From Puniceicoccales bacterium (GTDB lineage Bacteria; Verrucomicrobiota; Verrucomicrobiia; Opitutales; UBA953), in contig JAISZI010000092.1 of assembly GCA_031269335.1 (NCBI GenBank), positions 1 to 41,541 of the forward strand: a stretch of 41,541 bases of DNA. Direction: 5' to 3'. Below, piece after piece: positions 6,207 to 15,445 of the stretch. The position numbers and the translations under genes are program-made. The notes below the pieces were generated by a model that did no database searches, was not told the origin of the DNA, and worked only from the letters and a program-made list of their open reading frames with translations. Positions within the stretch are counted from its first letter, which is position 1, and each line of letters starts with the position of its first letter.

Positions 6207-7886
6207 ATGTTGCGTTGCGAAAACCTCACTGTCCGCGCATCCGGAGACGGTCCGGAAATCCTCTCCAATGCCAGCGCGTCCTTCCGGCCAAATGCCTTAA
6301 ACGCCATCATCGGTCCTTCGGGTTGCGGCAAAACAACCTTGGTAAAAGCAATGCTCCGGCTGCTGCCAGCCACCGGCACATCGTTCCTCGACGAAGTCCC
6401 CATTAGCACCCCGGATGACCTCGCGGGACACGTCGGTTTCGCCCAGCAATTCACGAACGCGTTCCCCTGCCTCACCGTCAACGAAACCTTCCAAGCGGCA
6501 CTCGACCTAACCGTCGCCGATGACGCCGAAAAAAAACGCCGCATGGCATCCGTGCTCGAAATCACTGGGCTGGAAGCACATCGCGACAAACGCATCAGCG
6601 CGCTCTCCGGCGGTCAACTACGCCGATTGGGCCTCGGCGTCGAGCTGACCCTCGACCCGGCTTGTTTAGTGTGCGACGAGGTGACCTCCGGCCTCGATCC
6701 CAAGGCTGAAACCCAAATTCTTGATTTGCTGCGCAACCTCGTCACCTCACGCGGCAAAACCTTCCTGTGCATCATCCACAATCTCGCGAAAATCAGCGTC
6801 TTCGACTGGGTGACCGTCGTCCACCACGGCACCGTGATTTTCCAAGGCACGCCCCCTGCCCTGCTCAAATACTTCGGCATCACCGACACCATGCACCTTT
6901 ACGACGCCATGCACGCGCAACCGCTCGAACACTGGCGCGAGGCATGGGCAGCCTTTCTCGCCGCCAACCCTGAACACTATTCCTGGTCAAACACCGCCGC
7001 GGCACCACAGCCGCTCAAACGCCCTGCCCCGCCAAATGCGTTTAGCCAATTTCAAACACTGCTGCGCCGCCGTTTCCTGCTTTTCACGCGAGACACGGGC
7101 TACTTCGCCTTAACCATGGCGATCACCTTCGGCTTCCCCATTATCGTAGTTATCTTCGCCATCAACGGCTTACCAGAAGTGCGCGAAGTCCCCCTTGAAC
7201 GTTCGCTGACTTCGATGGAAGCCTTTCGCCAGGCAATAAGCGTAGAACTTTCCCGTGCCCAAACCGGCGCACTCGCCAGCGGGCTTATCATGTTTCAGGT
7301 GATTCTCCTCACGCTCATGGGGGCTAATAACGGCGGTCGCGAAATCGCCGGCGAACGCCCTCTCTACGAAAAAGAACGCATCACGGGGCTGCGCCCGTCC
7401 GCTTACGTGTTCTCAAAAGTTTTCTTCGTCGCGATCATCGCCTGCTTCCAAGGCGCGTGGATGGCGGGCTTCGTGAAGACAATTTGCCAATTCCCCGGTC
7501 CATGGGGACTGCAACTCCTCACCATGATGGCGTCCTGCGTCTCCATGAGCGTCGTTTGCCTTGGCTTTTCCGCCGTCATGCAATCCGCCGAAAAAGCGTC
7601 GCTGCTCTCCATCTACCTCGTCGGTTTCCAAATCCCCTTATCAGGCGTCGTGCTCGCGTTGCCAGAAGCGCTCACGTGGATTTGCCGCCCTTTCATAAAT
7701 GCCTACTGGGCATGGGCAGGGTTCATGCGCTCCATGCAATCCGAACGCATTTACGACGCCTTCAGCGGCGCAAACCAAAGCATGCACATCGCCGATCCGC
7801 TGAACGCCAATGGCGTCCTCCTTGTCCAAGGCCTCGTCGGCCTCACCGTCATCCTCATCGGTTGCCTCCACCGCCGCCCGCTTTAA
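6207..7886 (+). CDS. ABCG-type half ABC transporter (ATPase fused to ABC-2 membrane domain)
   Basis: This 559-residue protein has an N-terminal ATPase domain: Walker A GPSGCGKT at 36-43, signature LSGGQ at 133-137, and Walker B CLVCDE at 153-158. About 50 linker residues lead to a C-terminal membrane domain with six probable helices. These include TGYFALTMAITFGFPIIVVI, SGLIMFQVILLTLMG, VFFVAIIACFQGAWMAG and LVGLTVILIGC. The order ATPase then membrane, and the loop GERPLYEKERITGLRPSAYV, are typical of the ABCG/White class, which works as a dimer and usually exports lipids or other hydrophobic compounds. The substrate cannot be told from sequence. It lies in a plus-strand run with glmS upstream and two envelope-associated genes downstream. 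Confidence 0.9.
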   Translation: MLRCENLTVRASGDGPEILSNASASFRPNALNAIIGPSGCGKTTLVKAMLRLLPATGTSFLDEVPISTPDDLAGHVGFAQQFTNAFPCLTVNETFQAALDLTVADDAEKKRRMASVLEITGLEAHRDKRISALSGGQLRRLGLGVELTLDPACLVCDEVTSGLDPKAETQILDLLRNLVTSRGKTFLCIIHNLAKISVFDWVTVVHHGTVIFQGTPPALLKYFGITDTMHLYDAMHAQPLEHWREAWAAFLAANPEHYSWSNTAAAPQPLKRPAPPNAFSQFQTLLRRRFLLFTRDTGYFALTMAITFGFPIIVVIFAINGLPEVREVPLERSLTSMEAFRQAISVELSRAQTGALASGLIMFQVILLTLMGANNGGREIAGERPLYEKERITGLRPSAYVFSKVFFVAIIACFQGAWMAGFVKTICQFPGPWGLQLLTMMASCVSMSVVCLGFSAVMQSAEKASLLSIYLVGFQIPLSGVVLALPEALTWICRPFINAYWAWAGFMRSMQSERIYDAFSGANQSMHIADPLNANGVLLVQGLVGLTVILIGCLHRRPL

Positions 7887-7930
7887 CAAAACAGAAATCA
7901 CCGTAAACATTCCCTTATCTCGCCCCGCAA

Positions 7931-8041
7931 ATGCCCGCTGACTTTTTGGAACAGGGCATTATCCGCTTGCTTGCACAAGGCACCTCCGCAAACTTGCCGC
8001 CCCGAACAAGGGCACTCGTCGCCAAGTTTCACACCCGTTAA
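7931..8041 (+). CDS. Possible 36-residue protein
   Basis: An ATG at 7931 opens a 36-codon frame (MPADFLEQGIIRLLAQGTSA...VAKFHTR) ending 18 bases before the next gene. The composition is protein-like (amphipathic helix IIRLLAQG), and it fills most of the otherwise empty 173-bp gap in a codirectional run. No family is recognised and there is no Shine-Dalgarno sequence, so it may be chance. Confidence 0.3.
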   Translation: MPADFLEQGIIRLLAQGTSANLPPRTRALVAKFHTR

Positions 8042-8059
8042 CACATTACACCTTTTCAA

Positions 8060-8428
8060 ATGGCAAAACCAAATCCGTTGCTTCTCGTCTTCGTGCTCCC
8101 GGCAATCGGAGTCACGTTTCTAATAAGCACGTTCATCTATAACGCCAACAGGGGCGACGCCAACCCATTCGACCTCTCCGCCTACCGCCGAAACTGGAAC
8201 ACGCTCGGCGGCAACGAATACACCTTGCGCGGACAAATTGACCAGCAACTCGCGCACAGAGAAAAAAAGGGACGCGTAATCTCCATCAAACTATTGGACG
8301 GATCAGGCCGCGTCCCCGTCTTTTTCCCGCCCTCAATAAACCAAAATTTTGAAGTCAACCAACGTTACAAAATCCGCGTCCGCGTCCTCAGCGACACACT
8401 CTACGCCGTGTCCTTAGAAAAGTTTTAA
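8060..8428 (+). CDS. Small membrane-anchored protein, possible OB-fold domain
   Basis: The 122-residue protein has one N-terminal transmembrane segment (LLLVFVLPAIGVTFLISTFIY, residues about 7-27). A soluble part of about 90 residues follows, with alternating strands: YTLRGQID, GRVISIKLLD, RVPVFFPP, RYKIRVRVL, YAVSLEKF. The strand pattern and the turn LLDGSGRVPVFF recall OB-fold domains that bind nucleic acid or small ligands; this is a fold guess only. It sits 38 bp before a secreted protein gene and behind an ABC transporter, so an envelope role is likely. Confidence 0.7.
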   Translation: MAKPNPLLLVFVLPAIGVTFLISTFIYNANRGDANPFDLSAYRRNWNTLGGNEYTLRGQIDQQLAHREKKGRVISIKLLDGSGRVPVFFPPSINQNFEVNQRYKIRVRVLSDTLYAVSLEKF

Positions 8429-8466
8429 CACTCCCAGCAACAGCCACTCCTAACACCACGCTATCC

Positions 8467-10395
8467 ATGAAAAACACCAACGCCATTCTCGTCCTCTCCC
8501 TCGTTCTCTCCGTGCCCGCAGTCATGCGTGCACAAGCTCCGCTCCCCGCTGCCGGCGGCGCCCCGGCAGCGTCCGCAAGCAATATCACCAACGCGGGCAC
8601 CGCAGGCGACTACCGCAGCACTACCACCGAAACCATGTCCGACCGCATCTGGGACACCAAAAGCGACTCGCTCGACTTTGAAAACGGCACCTTCCAATGG
8701 AAAGGGCGCACCTTCAATTTAGGAAACTCCCGCGCCATGCGCGCCCGCCTCGAACGTTATTTCGCCACCCCGGCACCGGCTGGCGACATACGCCAATACG
8801 AAGCCATCCTCCGCCAAATCGAAGACCTCCTCTCCCCAGGAAAAATCACGAACGCCAATTACGCATTCAATATCCAACGGGCATGGGAACTCCTCTATGA
8901 AGCAGCGAAATTTGAAGCCGATGCCGACAATTGCCTCACCATCGCCGCCCTCGTCCAAAAAACAGCCCGCATGCGCGACGAACGCCGCGACCTCCAATTA
9001 ACACGCAATATCCACTACTCCGAAAAAAACGAACGCCTCCGCGATAAAACACGCCACGAAAGCACCCGCGAATTGCGCGAAGACGAAGCAAGCGGTGCCT
9101 CCGTCTCCATCGCCACCAAAGGCAAGACAACCACAAAAAGCACACGCCCACCAAAAACAGGCACGGCAGAATCCGCCCGCCATAACGAAATGCTCGCCGA
9201 AAAACGCGCCGAACTCCTCCGCGACGAAAAAGAAATCTCCACCATCGGCCTGCGCTCCCGCCTCGAATTCCAAAGCCAAATCGCCGCTTTTCTCCTCGAA
9301 CGCCGTTTCCGCCATACCCTCATCGCCAACGCATTCTACCGCCAACTCTACTCCGGAAGAGCCCAAGACATGCGCATCGGAAATAAACAAGTTAAAGAAA
9401 TGTTCCCCGTCAGCGACTTCGTCCCAACGATAGACTCCCTCGATATGCTCGCCCGCGAAGCCATCAAAGACGTGGACACCGGCGTAAAAGCCATCCTCTC
9501 CCTCTACAACAACGGCGAACGCTTCGGCGCGTTTGAACGCATACAAGAAACTTTCTTCCTCGGCGAACACGAACCCGCCATCGTCGCCCTCGACCCGGAA
9601 AAAAAGCGCGTCCTCAAAGAAGTTTGGTCAAGCGCACGCGACCTCCAACGCATGGGCGACGAACGCGACCTCGCAGGCTGCGAAGAAACCATCACCAAAC
9701 TTAAAGCCCTCGCCTCCGACTTCCCCGCCGCCTCCATCACCAGCAAAATCAACGCCGCACGGCAAAGCAGCGACCTCGAACTCCTCGCCGCCGAAAACGC
9801 CGTTCTCGCCAAAGATACCAACGGCGCAAAAGCCCACCTCGAACGCGCCACAAAAATCTGGCCGGCAAACCCAGGCGTCAAAGACTTCGCAAAACGCGTC
9901 CGCGACCACGCCAACCAACTCGGTCAAAGAATCCCCGAATTCGACCGCCTCATCGCCGAAGACAACCTCCGCTCCATCTACAACCGCAAAGAAGAATTTG
10001 GCCTCGCTCTCCTTCAAGATAAAGAACGCCGCGAAAAACTCCAAACGATCATCTCCAACCTCGCGCGCATAGACCTCGCTCTCTCCACCGCCCGAGCCCT
10101 TAAAAAACAAGAAAATATCTACCCAGCCTGGGACGTCATCGAAGAAGCATCCCAATACGGCAACACCGACCCGGAACTCGGCAAAGCCCGCTCAGAGCTG
10201 TCAGCCGCCGCCTCCAACTACGCAAGCCTGCTCGCAGAAACCAAACGCTACGAACAGTCCAATAATTACGCCGCCGCCCTGACTGCCCTCCTCTCCGCCC
10301 AAGACCTCAATCCAGGTTCCGAATTCTGCCGCCAGGGAATCCAACGCATCAGCCTCCTCCTCGTTGAACAAGAACACCCAAACCTCGCCCCCTGA
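8467..10395 (+). CDS. Secreted helical repeat (TPR-like) protein of unknown function
   Basis: The 642-residue protein starts with a signal peptide (MKNTNAILVLSLVLSVPAVMRAQA, cleavage probably after AQA) and an Ala/Gly/Pro-rich linker. The body is strongly helical and charged, with likely coiled coil around residues 170-270 (KTRHESTRELREDEASG, EKRAELLRDEKEIS). The C-terminal half has helix pairs like tetratricopeptide repeats, for example AKAHLERATKIWPANPGVKDF, TARALKKQENIYPAWDVIEEA and SNNYAAALTALLSAQDLNPG, usually protein-binding. I know no named family. It ends 12 bp from the convergent wecC stop with no visible terminator between. Confidence 0.85.
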   Translation: MKNTNAILVLSLVLSVPAVMRAQAPLPAAGGAPAASASNITNAGTAGDYRSTTTETMSDRIWDTKSDSLDFENGTFQWKGRTFNLGNSRAMRARLERYFATPAPAGDIRQYEAILRQIEDLLSPGKITNANYAFNIQRAWELLYEAAKFEADADNCLTIAALVQKTARMRDERRDLQLTRNIHYSEKNERLRDKTRHESTRELREDEASGASVSIATKGKTTTKSTRPPKTGTAESARHNEMLAEKRAELLRDEKEISTIGLRSRLEFQSQIAAFLLERRFRHTLIANAFYRQLYSGRAQDMRIGNKQVKEMFPVSDFVPTIDSLDMLAREAIKDVDTGVKAILSLYNNGERFGAFERIQETFFLGEHEPAIVALDPEKKRVLKEVWSSARDLQRMGDERDLAGCEETITKLKALASDFPAASITSKINAARQSSDLELLAAENAVLAKDTNGAKAHLERATKIWPANPGVKDFAKRVRDHANQLGQRIPEFDRLIAEDNLRSIYNRKEEFGLALLQDKERREKLQTIISNLARIDLALSTARALKKQENIYPAWDVIEEASQYGNTDPELGKARSELSAAASNYASLLAETKRYEQSNNYAAALTALLSAQDLNPGSEFCRQGIQRISLLLVEQEHPNLAP

Positions 10396-10407
10396 CAAAA
10401 AACGCGC

Positions 10408-11673
10408 TTATCCCATATCGCTCCAAATACCGCGTGTATCCACAAGTTTTTTCCCAGAAAGTTTTTCGACGGGTATTGACTTAAAAGCATTGTGGTCAAC
10501 AAGTAGAACAACCGAATTAGCGCGTTCGAGCGCGGCGTCAAGGGAGCTAAGTTCGATCTTAGCAGCGACAAGAGCAGGCGGGAGGGAATGAATATGCGGT
10601 TCTACGGCGAGAATTTGCAGCGGCGGATCGCTATTAGCCAATTCAAGGGCGATTTCAACGGCTGGGCTTTCGCGAAGGTCATCAACATTCGCCTTAAACG
10701 CGAGACCAAGCAGGGCGACAACCGGGCGAACCCCCGACGCCGCATTCTGGGAAACAGCCTGCCGGATTTTCGCAATAACGTGCTTCGGCTTGGAATCATT
10801 AACCTCCCTCGCAACTCGAATGACACGGGCATCCTCCGGCGCAGCATCCACGATAAACCACGGATCAACAGCGATACAGTGCCCGCCAACACCGGGACCG
10901 GGTTGAAGAATTTTTACGCGAGGATGCCGGTTCGCAAGACGTATAAGCTCCCAAACATTTATACCGATTTTTTCGCAGATAAGAGAAAGTTCGTTCGCAA
11001 AAGCAATGTTGACGTCGCGAAAAGCATTTTCAGTCAGCTTCGTCATTTCGGCAGTGCGGGCATCGGTAATAAAAATTTCCGCTGCGCAAAAAGAGGCGTA
11101 GAGAGCCTTTGCCCGCACGGCCGCTTCGGGGGTGAAACCACCGACAACACGGTCGTTACTAATGAGTTCGCGAATCATTTGACCGGGCAGGATACGCTCC
11201 GGGCAATGCGCAAAATGGATTTTCTCAATGTTAATGGCGGAGTGCCTTTTCGCCAGTTCATCGGCGAGCCAGCCGCGCACGCGTTCAGTAGTCCCGACGG
11301 GACTGGTTGATTCCAAAACGACGAGATTGTCTTCGGCAATGACGGGCGCAAGCGACCGCGCCGCCGCCTCGACAAAGGTGAGGTCGGGAATTTTACGCCC
11401 ACCAAGAGTGGCGGAAAACGGCGTCGGCACAGCAATGATGAACGTCTCCGCCGGTTGCGGCGCAGTAGCGGCGCAGAGGTTTCCGCTTTGCACAGCGGCG
11501 CGCACAATCAAATCGAGATCGGGCTCCTCAATGTGAATTTTGCCGCTGTTAATGGTCTCAACGACCGCCGGCACAATGTCCACACCGAGGACGCGCCTGC
11601 CTTTCGTAGCAAAAACAGCGCTGGTCGGAAGACCTATGTAACCAAGACCAAGGACACTAATGTCGTATCTCAT
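10408..11673 (-). CDS. wecC: UDP-N-acetyl-D-mannosamine dehydrogenase
   Basis: The enzyme oxidises UDP-ManNAc to UDP-ManNAcA with two NAD+, supplying an acidic sugar for surface polysaccharide. The Rossmann motif ISVLGLGYIGLPTSAVFA is at the N-terminus. The family signature FRDVNIAFANELSLICEKIG, WELIRLANRHPRV and GPGVGGHCIAVDPWFIV (catalytic Cys in GHC) is nearly identical to WecC as I recall it, so this is preferred to UDP-glucose dehydrogenase. An upstream in-frame start at 11739 is rejected because MRYDISVLGLG at 11673 puts the nucleotide-binding motif where the family has it; this gives 421 residues. No wecB (epimerase) or glycosyltransferase gene is adjacent. It is divergent from the DUF1080 gene. 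Confidence 0.92.
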   Translation of the reverse strand: MRYDISVLGLGYIGLPTSAVFATKGRRVLGVDIVPAVVETINSGKIHIEEPDLDLIVRAAVQSGNLCAATAPQPAETFIIAVPTPFSATLGGRKIPDLTFVEAAARSLAPVIAEDNLVVLESTSPVGTTERVRGWLADELAKRHSAINIEKIHFAHCPERILPGQMIRELISNDRVVGGFTPEAAVRAKALYASFCAAEIFITDARTAEMTKLTENAFRDVNIAFANELSLICEKIGINVWELIRLANRHPRVKILQPGPGVGGHCIAVDPWFIVDAAPEDARVIRVAREVNDSKPKHVIAKIRQAVSQNAASGVRPVVALLGLAFKANVDDLRESPAVEIALELANSDPPLQILAVEPHIHSLPPALVAAKIELSSLDAALERANSVVLLVDHNAFKSIPVEKLSGKKLVDTRGIWSDMG

Positions 11674-11934
11674 CAAAAAACGGACATTTCCCTGACGGGG
11701 AAAGGATTCAAGCCAAAAATCCAACCGCGAGATCACCAAAAACCAAAATTTTCTCCGGAAACAAAAAAATTGCCAATGCCGCCGCGCTCCCCCTTCCTAT
11801 CTACCCCATGTCAAACACCGTCCTGCCCAGCACATCCCTCTCGCCTGCACGATCTCGTTACTGCTTTCGCACAAACAACTAAAAGATTTCTCATCGCCAT
11901 TTTATCCAAGTTTTTACCAACTTCCTCGCTTCCA

Positions 11935-13005
11935 ATGAAAACATACGCTCGCGTTCAACGCTTCCTCCTCGCCACCAGTGCACTCGCCGTCGGCGTGCTC
12001 TTCTTCCAAACCAAAAACGACGCCGTCGCCAATTGCCCAAAATGCACGGCAACATCCGCCACGACAGGTCCTTACGCGCCTTCGCCCAAAAGCGGATTCG
12101 CCGGCACGCGCTGGGCACTCTCCTTCGCCGGCGGCTGGATCGGTATCTGCCCGGGCAAAGATGGCAAACTCAACGCCTCAATGCTCTGGATCGGCGGTAA
12201 CCCGTTTCCTGTAAACGCGATCGAACGCGGCGGGAAACTCATCATCACCCGCGAGCACAAAGAAAAACGACGCACCGTCATCGAAACGATCACCGGCACC
12301 CGCAATGGCGATACAGCGACGTTCACCCAAACATGGGCGTCGGAAGGACGCGAGACACGCAAGCCTAACAAGTTCACAGGCAAACTCATAGCACCATTGC
12401 CACCTCGCCCGGATTTGTCGCGCCTTGTTTTTGGCGAACCCATCAAACTGCTCTCAGAAGGCGATAATTCCCTCGAATCCAACTGGATACCAATGAACCG
12501 CCGCGCCTTCAACGGCTGGACACTCAAAAACGGAGTCCTCGACAACAACGTCATCGGTCCCGACCGCAAACGCAAACACGGCACAAATCTACGCACAAAA
12601 GCGACAAACTTCACCGACTTCCTCCTCTCCACCGAGGTCAACATGGCTTCAAGTGGCAACAGCGGCATCTACCTGCGAGGCATTTACGAAATACAAATGG
12701 AAGATTCTTTCGACGCCCCATTAGGCAACCTCCACATGGGCGCCCTCTACGGACGCATCACGCCAAGCACCAAAGCCGAATTGCCCGCCGGCAAATGGCA
12801 AAAAGTCCAAATCATCCTCATAGACCGCCACGTCAGCGTTACCCTAAACGGAATTAAAATCATAGACAACCAACCCATCCTCGGCATCACCGGCGGCGCG
12901 CTCTCCAGCAACGAATTTCAACCCGGTCCCCTCTACCTCCAAGGCGACCACACCAACGTCTCCTATCGCAACATGACACTCACCCCAATCATCGGGAAAA
13001 AATAA
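11935..13005 (+). CDS. Secreted DUF1080 (3-keto-disaccharide hydrolase, LamG-like) protein
   Basis: The 356-residue protein has a signal peptide (RFLLATSALAVGVLFF, cleavage near NDAVA) followed by a CPKC pair. The C-terminal half is a DUF1080 domain: FNGWTLKNGVLDNN, TDFLLSTEVNMASSGNSGIY, LRGIYEIQMEDSF, AGKWQKVQIILIDRHVSVTL, GPLYLQGDHTNVSYRNM. Domains of this family are concanavalin-like sandwiches, abundant in Verrucomicrobia and Planctomycetes, and some act on 3-keto-glycosides. The N-terminal half (about 60-180) is a beta-rich region without a name I can give. The ATG at 11935 is chosen for the signal peptide; the frame continues upstream to 11455 but there overlaps wecC. The 261-bp divergent gap with wecC shows no clear promoter. 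Confidence 0.88.
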   Translation: MKTYARVQRFLLATSALAVGVLFFQTKNDAVANCPKCTATSATTGPYAPSPKSGFAGTRWALSFAGGWIGICPGKDGKLNASMLWIGGNPFPVNAIERGGKLIITREHKEKRRTVIETITGTRNGDTATFTQTWASEGRETRKPNKFTGKLIAPLPPRPDLSRLVFGEPIKLLSEGDNSLESNWIPMNRRAFNGWTLKNGVLDNNVIGPDRKRKHGTNLRTKATNFTDFLLSTEVNMASSGNSGIYLRGIYEIQMEDSFDAPLGNLHMGALYGRITPSTKAELPAGKWQKVQIILIDRHVSVTLNGIKIIDNQPILGITGGALSSNEFQPGPLYLQGDHTNVSYRNMTLTPIIGKK

Positions 13006-13043
13006 AACGCACCGGCAGCCCCCGCCCGTAGCTCTACAATAAT

Positions 13044-14981
13044 ATGCGCTACATCGGCTGCAAAATTAATCTGCTCCCTGAAATCAAGGGATTTGTCGCC
13101 GCGCATTGCGGCGGCGGCAATGCGGTGTTTTGCGATTTGTTTGCGGGCACAGGCGCAGTATCGCGTTTCTTTAAGCCGGACTATCAAATCATCGCGAACG
13201 ACTTGCTTTATTTCTCTTATGTGCTGGCAGCGGCAACGCTCGAAAATCAAGAAATCCCTTCTTTTGAAACGCTTAATAAACACGGTGTCGCCGACCCGTT
13301 CGTTTATTTGGAAACAACAAAAATTCCGGCGAAGACGGCGACGTTCATTACAGAAACTTATTCGCCGGCAGGTAAAAACGGGCGCATGTATCTCACCGAA
13401 GAAAATGCCCGCCGCATTGATTTTATCCGCTCGAGAATTGAAGAATGGCACAGCGAAAAACGCTTAACACGCGGCGAATATAATTATCTTCTCGCCGCGT
13501 TGATTGAGGGTATTCCGTTTGTGTCGAATATCACAGGCACCTACGGCGCGTATCTTAAACATTGGGACAAACGCGCTTTCAAAAAGTTTGAGATGCAACG
13601 CCTCCCCGTCGTCGGAAACGGCAAAATAAACAAGTGTTTTAACGAAAACGCCAACGAGTTAATTCGCCACATCGAAGGCGACATTCTTTATCTCGACCCG
13701 CCTTACAACACCCGCCAATACCTGCCAAATTACCACTTGTTGGAGACCGTCGCCCGTTATGATAATCCAACCGTCAACGGCGTGACCGGAATGCGAAAGT
13801 ATTTGCACGGTAAATCCGATTTTTGCCTGTCCACAAAAGTCGAAGAATCGTTTTCCACACTCGTTAAAGAGGCGCGGTTTCGCCACATCGTTTTGAGTTA
13901 TAGCGACGACGGTCTTTTGTCCGCAGAACAAATTTCGCAAATCTTGAAAACGCACTGCAAAGCCGAAAGTGTTGTGCTGCATAAAATTCCATACAACCGC
14001 TACAAGGGAAAAATCGAACAGACAAAATCCGAGCATAACGAGTTTTTATTTTATGCAGAAAAAACTTGTTTGGCGCCCTGCCGCCCCATTCAGAGTTCCG
14101 TAAATTTAACATCGAATATCCCCGCCGCCCGCGATTTCATCAAAAGCCCGATGAATTATATCGGCGGAAAACACCGTCTCCTTCCGCAAATTTTCAACTT
14201 ATTTCCGACGCAAATTGGGACCTTCCTTGAACCGTTTGCCGGCGGGTTTAACGTCTCCGTCAATATGACCGCAAACAAAATGCGCTGCAACGATATGAAC
14301 TATAAAGTCGTTGAGTTAGTGCGCCTGTTTCGCTACGCCGACGCCAACTTTGTGTTAAACAGAATTGAGGAAAAAATTCGCGAATATAAACTCTCTCCGC
14401 AAAACGAAAAGGGCTACAACGCCTTTCGCGATTACTACAACGCCACCGGCGACCCGGTTGATTTGTTCACTCTCTCTTGTTTCTCTTTTAATTATCAGTT
14501 TCGATTTAACAGCAAGTTGGAATACAACAATCCGTTTGGACGAAATAGAAGTTCTTTCTCCCAAAGCACAAAGACAAAACTCATCGCGTTTATGAAAGCA
14601 TTGCGCGAGAAAAACCTTGAGTTTTACACGCGAGATTTTCGCGAGTTGCCGACAGATGACCTCGGCGGCAACGACTTTATCTATTGCGACCCGCCGTATC
14701 TTATCACGCTCGGCTCCTACAACGACGGCAAACGCGGCTTTCGCAATTGGAGCGAAACAGAAGAAAAAGATTTGCTCGCCTATCTCGACAACGCAAACAA
14801 ACAAAATATCCGCTTCGCACTGTCAAACGTCATCACTCACAACAACCGCACAAACGAGTTTCTCGCAATATGGTCGCGCAACTACAAAGTCCACTTTATC
14901 AAAAGCAACTACTCAAATTGCAGTTACAACAAAAAAATGCGCGAAACAAAAACACAGGAAGTTTTAATCACGAACTACTGA
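13044..14981 (+). CDS. Tandem D12-class adenine-specific DNA methyltransferase, M.FokI-like
   Basis: The 645-residue protein holds two D12-class N6-adenine methyltransferase domains. Domain 1 (1-345) has MRYIGCKINLL, SAM motif DLFAGTGAVS (31-40) and catalytic DPPY at 218-221. Domain 2 (366-645) has MNYIGGKHRLL, SAM motif LEPFAGGFNVSV (395-406) and DPPY at 549-552. The layout and length match M.FokI (about 647 residues), where each domain methylates one strand of an asymmetric site. Target specificity cannot be read here. No restriction endonuclease gene is adjacent: upstream is DUF1080 and downstream a palindrome cluster and a propeller gene. It is therefore apparently solitary. Codon use is visibly more AT-rich than in the neighbours, which suggests horizontal gain. 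Confidence 0.92.
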   Translation: MRYIGCKINLLPEIKGFVAAHCGGGNAVFCDLFAGTGAVSRFFKPDYQIIANDLLYFSYVLAAATLENQEIPSFETLNKHGVADPFVYLETTKIPAKTATFITETYSPAGKNGRMYLTEENARRIDFIRSRIEEWHSEKRLTRGEYNYLLAALIEGIPFVSNITGTYGAYLKHWDKRAFKKFEMQRLPVVGNGKINKCFNENANELIRHIEGDILYLDPPYNTRQYLPNYHLLETVARYDNPTVNGVTGMRKYLHGKSDFCLSTKVEESFSTLVKEARFRHIVLSYSDDGLLSAEQISQILKTHCKAESVVLHKIPYNRYKGKIEQTKSEHNEFLFYAEKTCLAPCRPIQSSVNLTSNIPAARDFIKSPMNYIGGKHRLLPQIFNLFPTQIGTFLEPFAGGFNVSVNMTANKMRCNDMNYKVVELVRLFRYADANFVLNRIEEKIREYKLSPQNEKGYNAFRDYYNATGDPVDLFTLSCFSFNYQFRFNSKLEYNNPFGRNRSSFSQSTKTKLIAFMKALREKNLEFYTRDFRELPTDDLGGNDFIYCDPPYLITLGSYNDGKRGFRNWSETEEKDLLAYLDNANKQNIRFALSNVITHNNRTNEFLAIWSRNYKVHFIKSNYSNCSYNKKMRETKTQEVLITNY

Positions 14982-14989
14982 TCTGCCTG

Positions 14990-15360
14990 TCTGTTAGAAC
15001 AGCACCACCCACGCCCCGAAGGGGTACCTGACTTAGTAGTCGCGCCCCTTCGGGGCGTAAGAGGTGGGAGGGTCACTGTCCGGCAGTTCTGCTACGCTTC
15101 ACTGCCAGTTATTCACGTTATCCCCCTTCGGTGGAGCGCGAGTGTAACGAGCGCGGATCACGTTATCCCCCCGTCGGGGGAAGCAGTGATGTCGATGCTG
15201 CCGCACCTCCGATGCCCCGGAGGGGCACAACGTGAATAACCGCCGGGGGAGCGCGAGTGTAACGAGCGCGGAACCGGCGGATCCGCCACCCCCTCCACCC
15301 GCGCCCCAAAGGGGCGCAACTCCGGACTTAGACCGCGCCCCTTTGGGGCGCGGGCAGACA
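14990..15360. repeat. Palindromic repeat cluster A (intergenic, REP/MITE-like mosaic)
   Basis: The 464-bp gap between the methyltransferase and the propeller gene is packed with palindromes and shows no gene. Modules are as follows. ACGCCCCGAAGGGG pairs with CCCCTTCGGGGCGT across 15010-15057. An inverted copy of the CCGGCAGT module lies near 15080-15107. A GGAGCGCGAGTGTAACGAG element occurs twice, near 15133 and 15248. ACGTTATCCCCC and its reverse complement also recur. The stretch 15229-15272 differs from 32617-32660 in cluster C at only 2 of 44 positions. These modules also recur in cluster B. Confidence 0.85.
15301..15351. repeat. Perfect 17-bp inverted repeat within cluster A
   Basis: GCGCCCCAAAGGGGCGC (15301-15317) is the exact reverse complement of 15335-15351, separated by a 17-base loop with ACTCCGGACTTAGACC. 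Each arm is also nearly self-palindromic. Related loops (ACTCCAGACC in cluster B, CTGACTTAG near 15030) show one element family. Confidence 0.9.
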
Positions 15361-15445
15361 GTGAAAAAAACATTGTGCTTGCAACGAATTTCCTTCACAC
15401 CACACCACGTCATAAACACCACGTCACAAACACCACACCATCGGC

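Noticed and set aside
10408-11673. UDP-glucose 6-dehydrogenase
   Set aside because: The sequence around the catalytic Cys (GVGGHCIAVDPWFI) and the FRDVNIAFANEL motif fit the ManNAc dehydrogenase branch.
14990-15360. CRISPR array in the palindrome clusters
   Set aside because: No regular repeat-spacer spacing is present. The repeats are palindromic modules in both orientations, and the 68-69 bp tandem units have no variable spacers.
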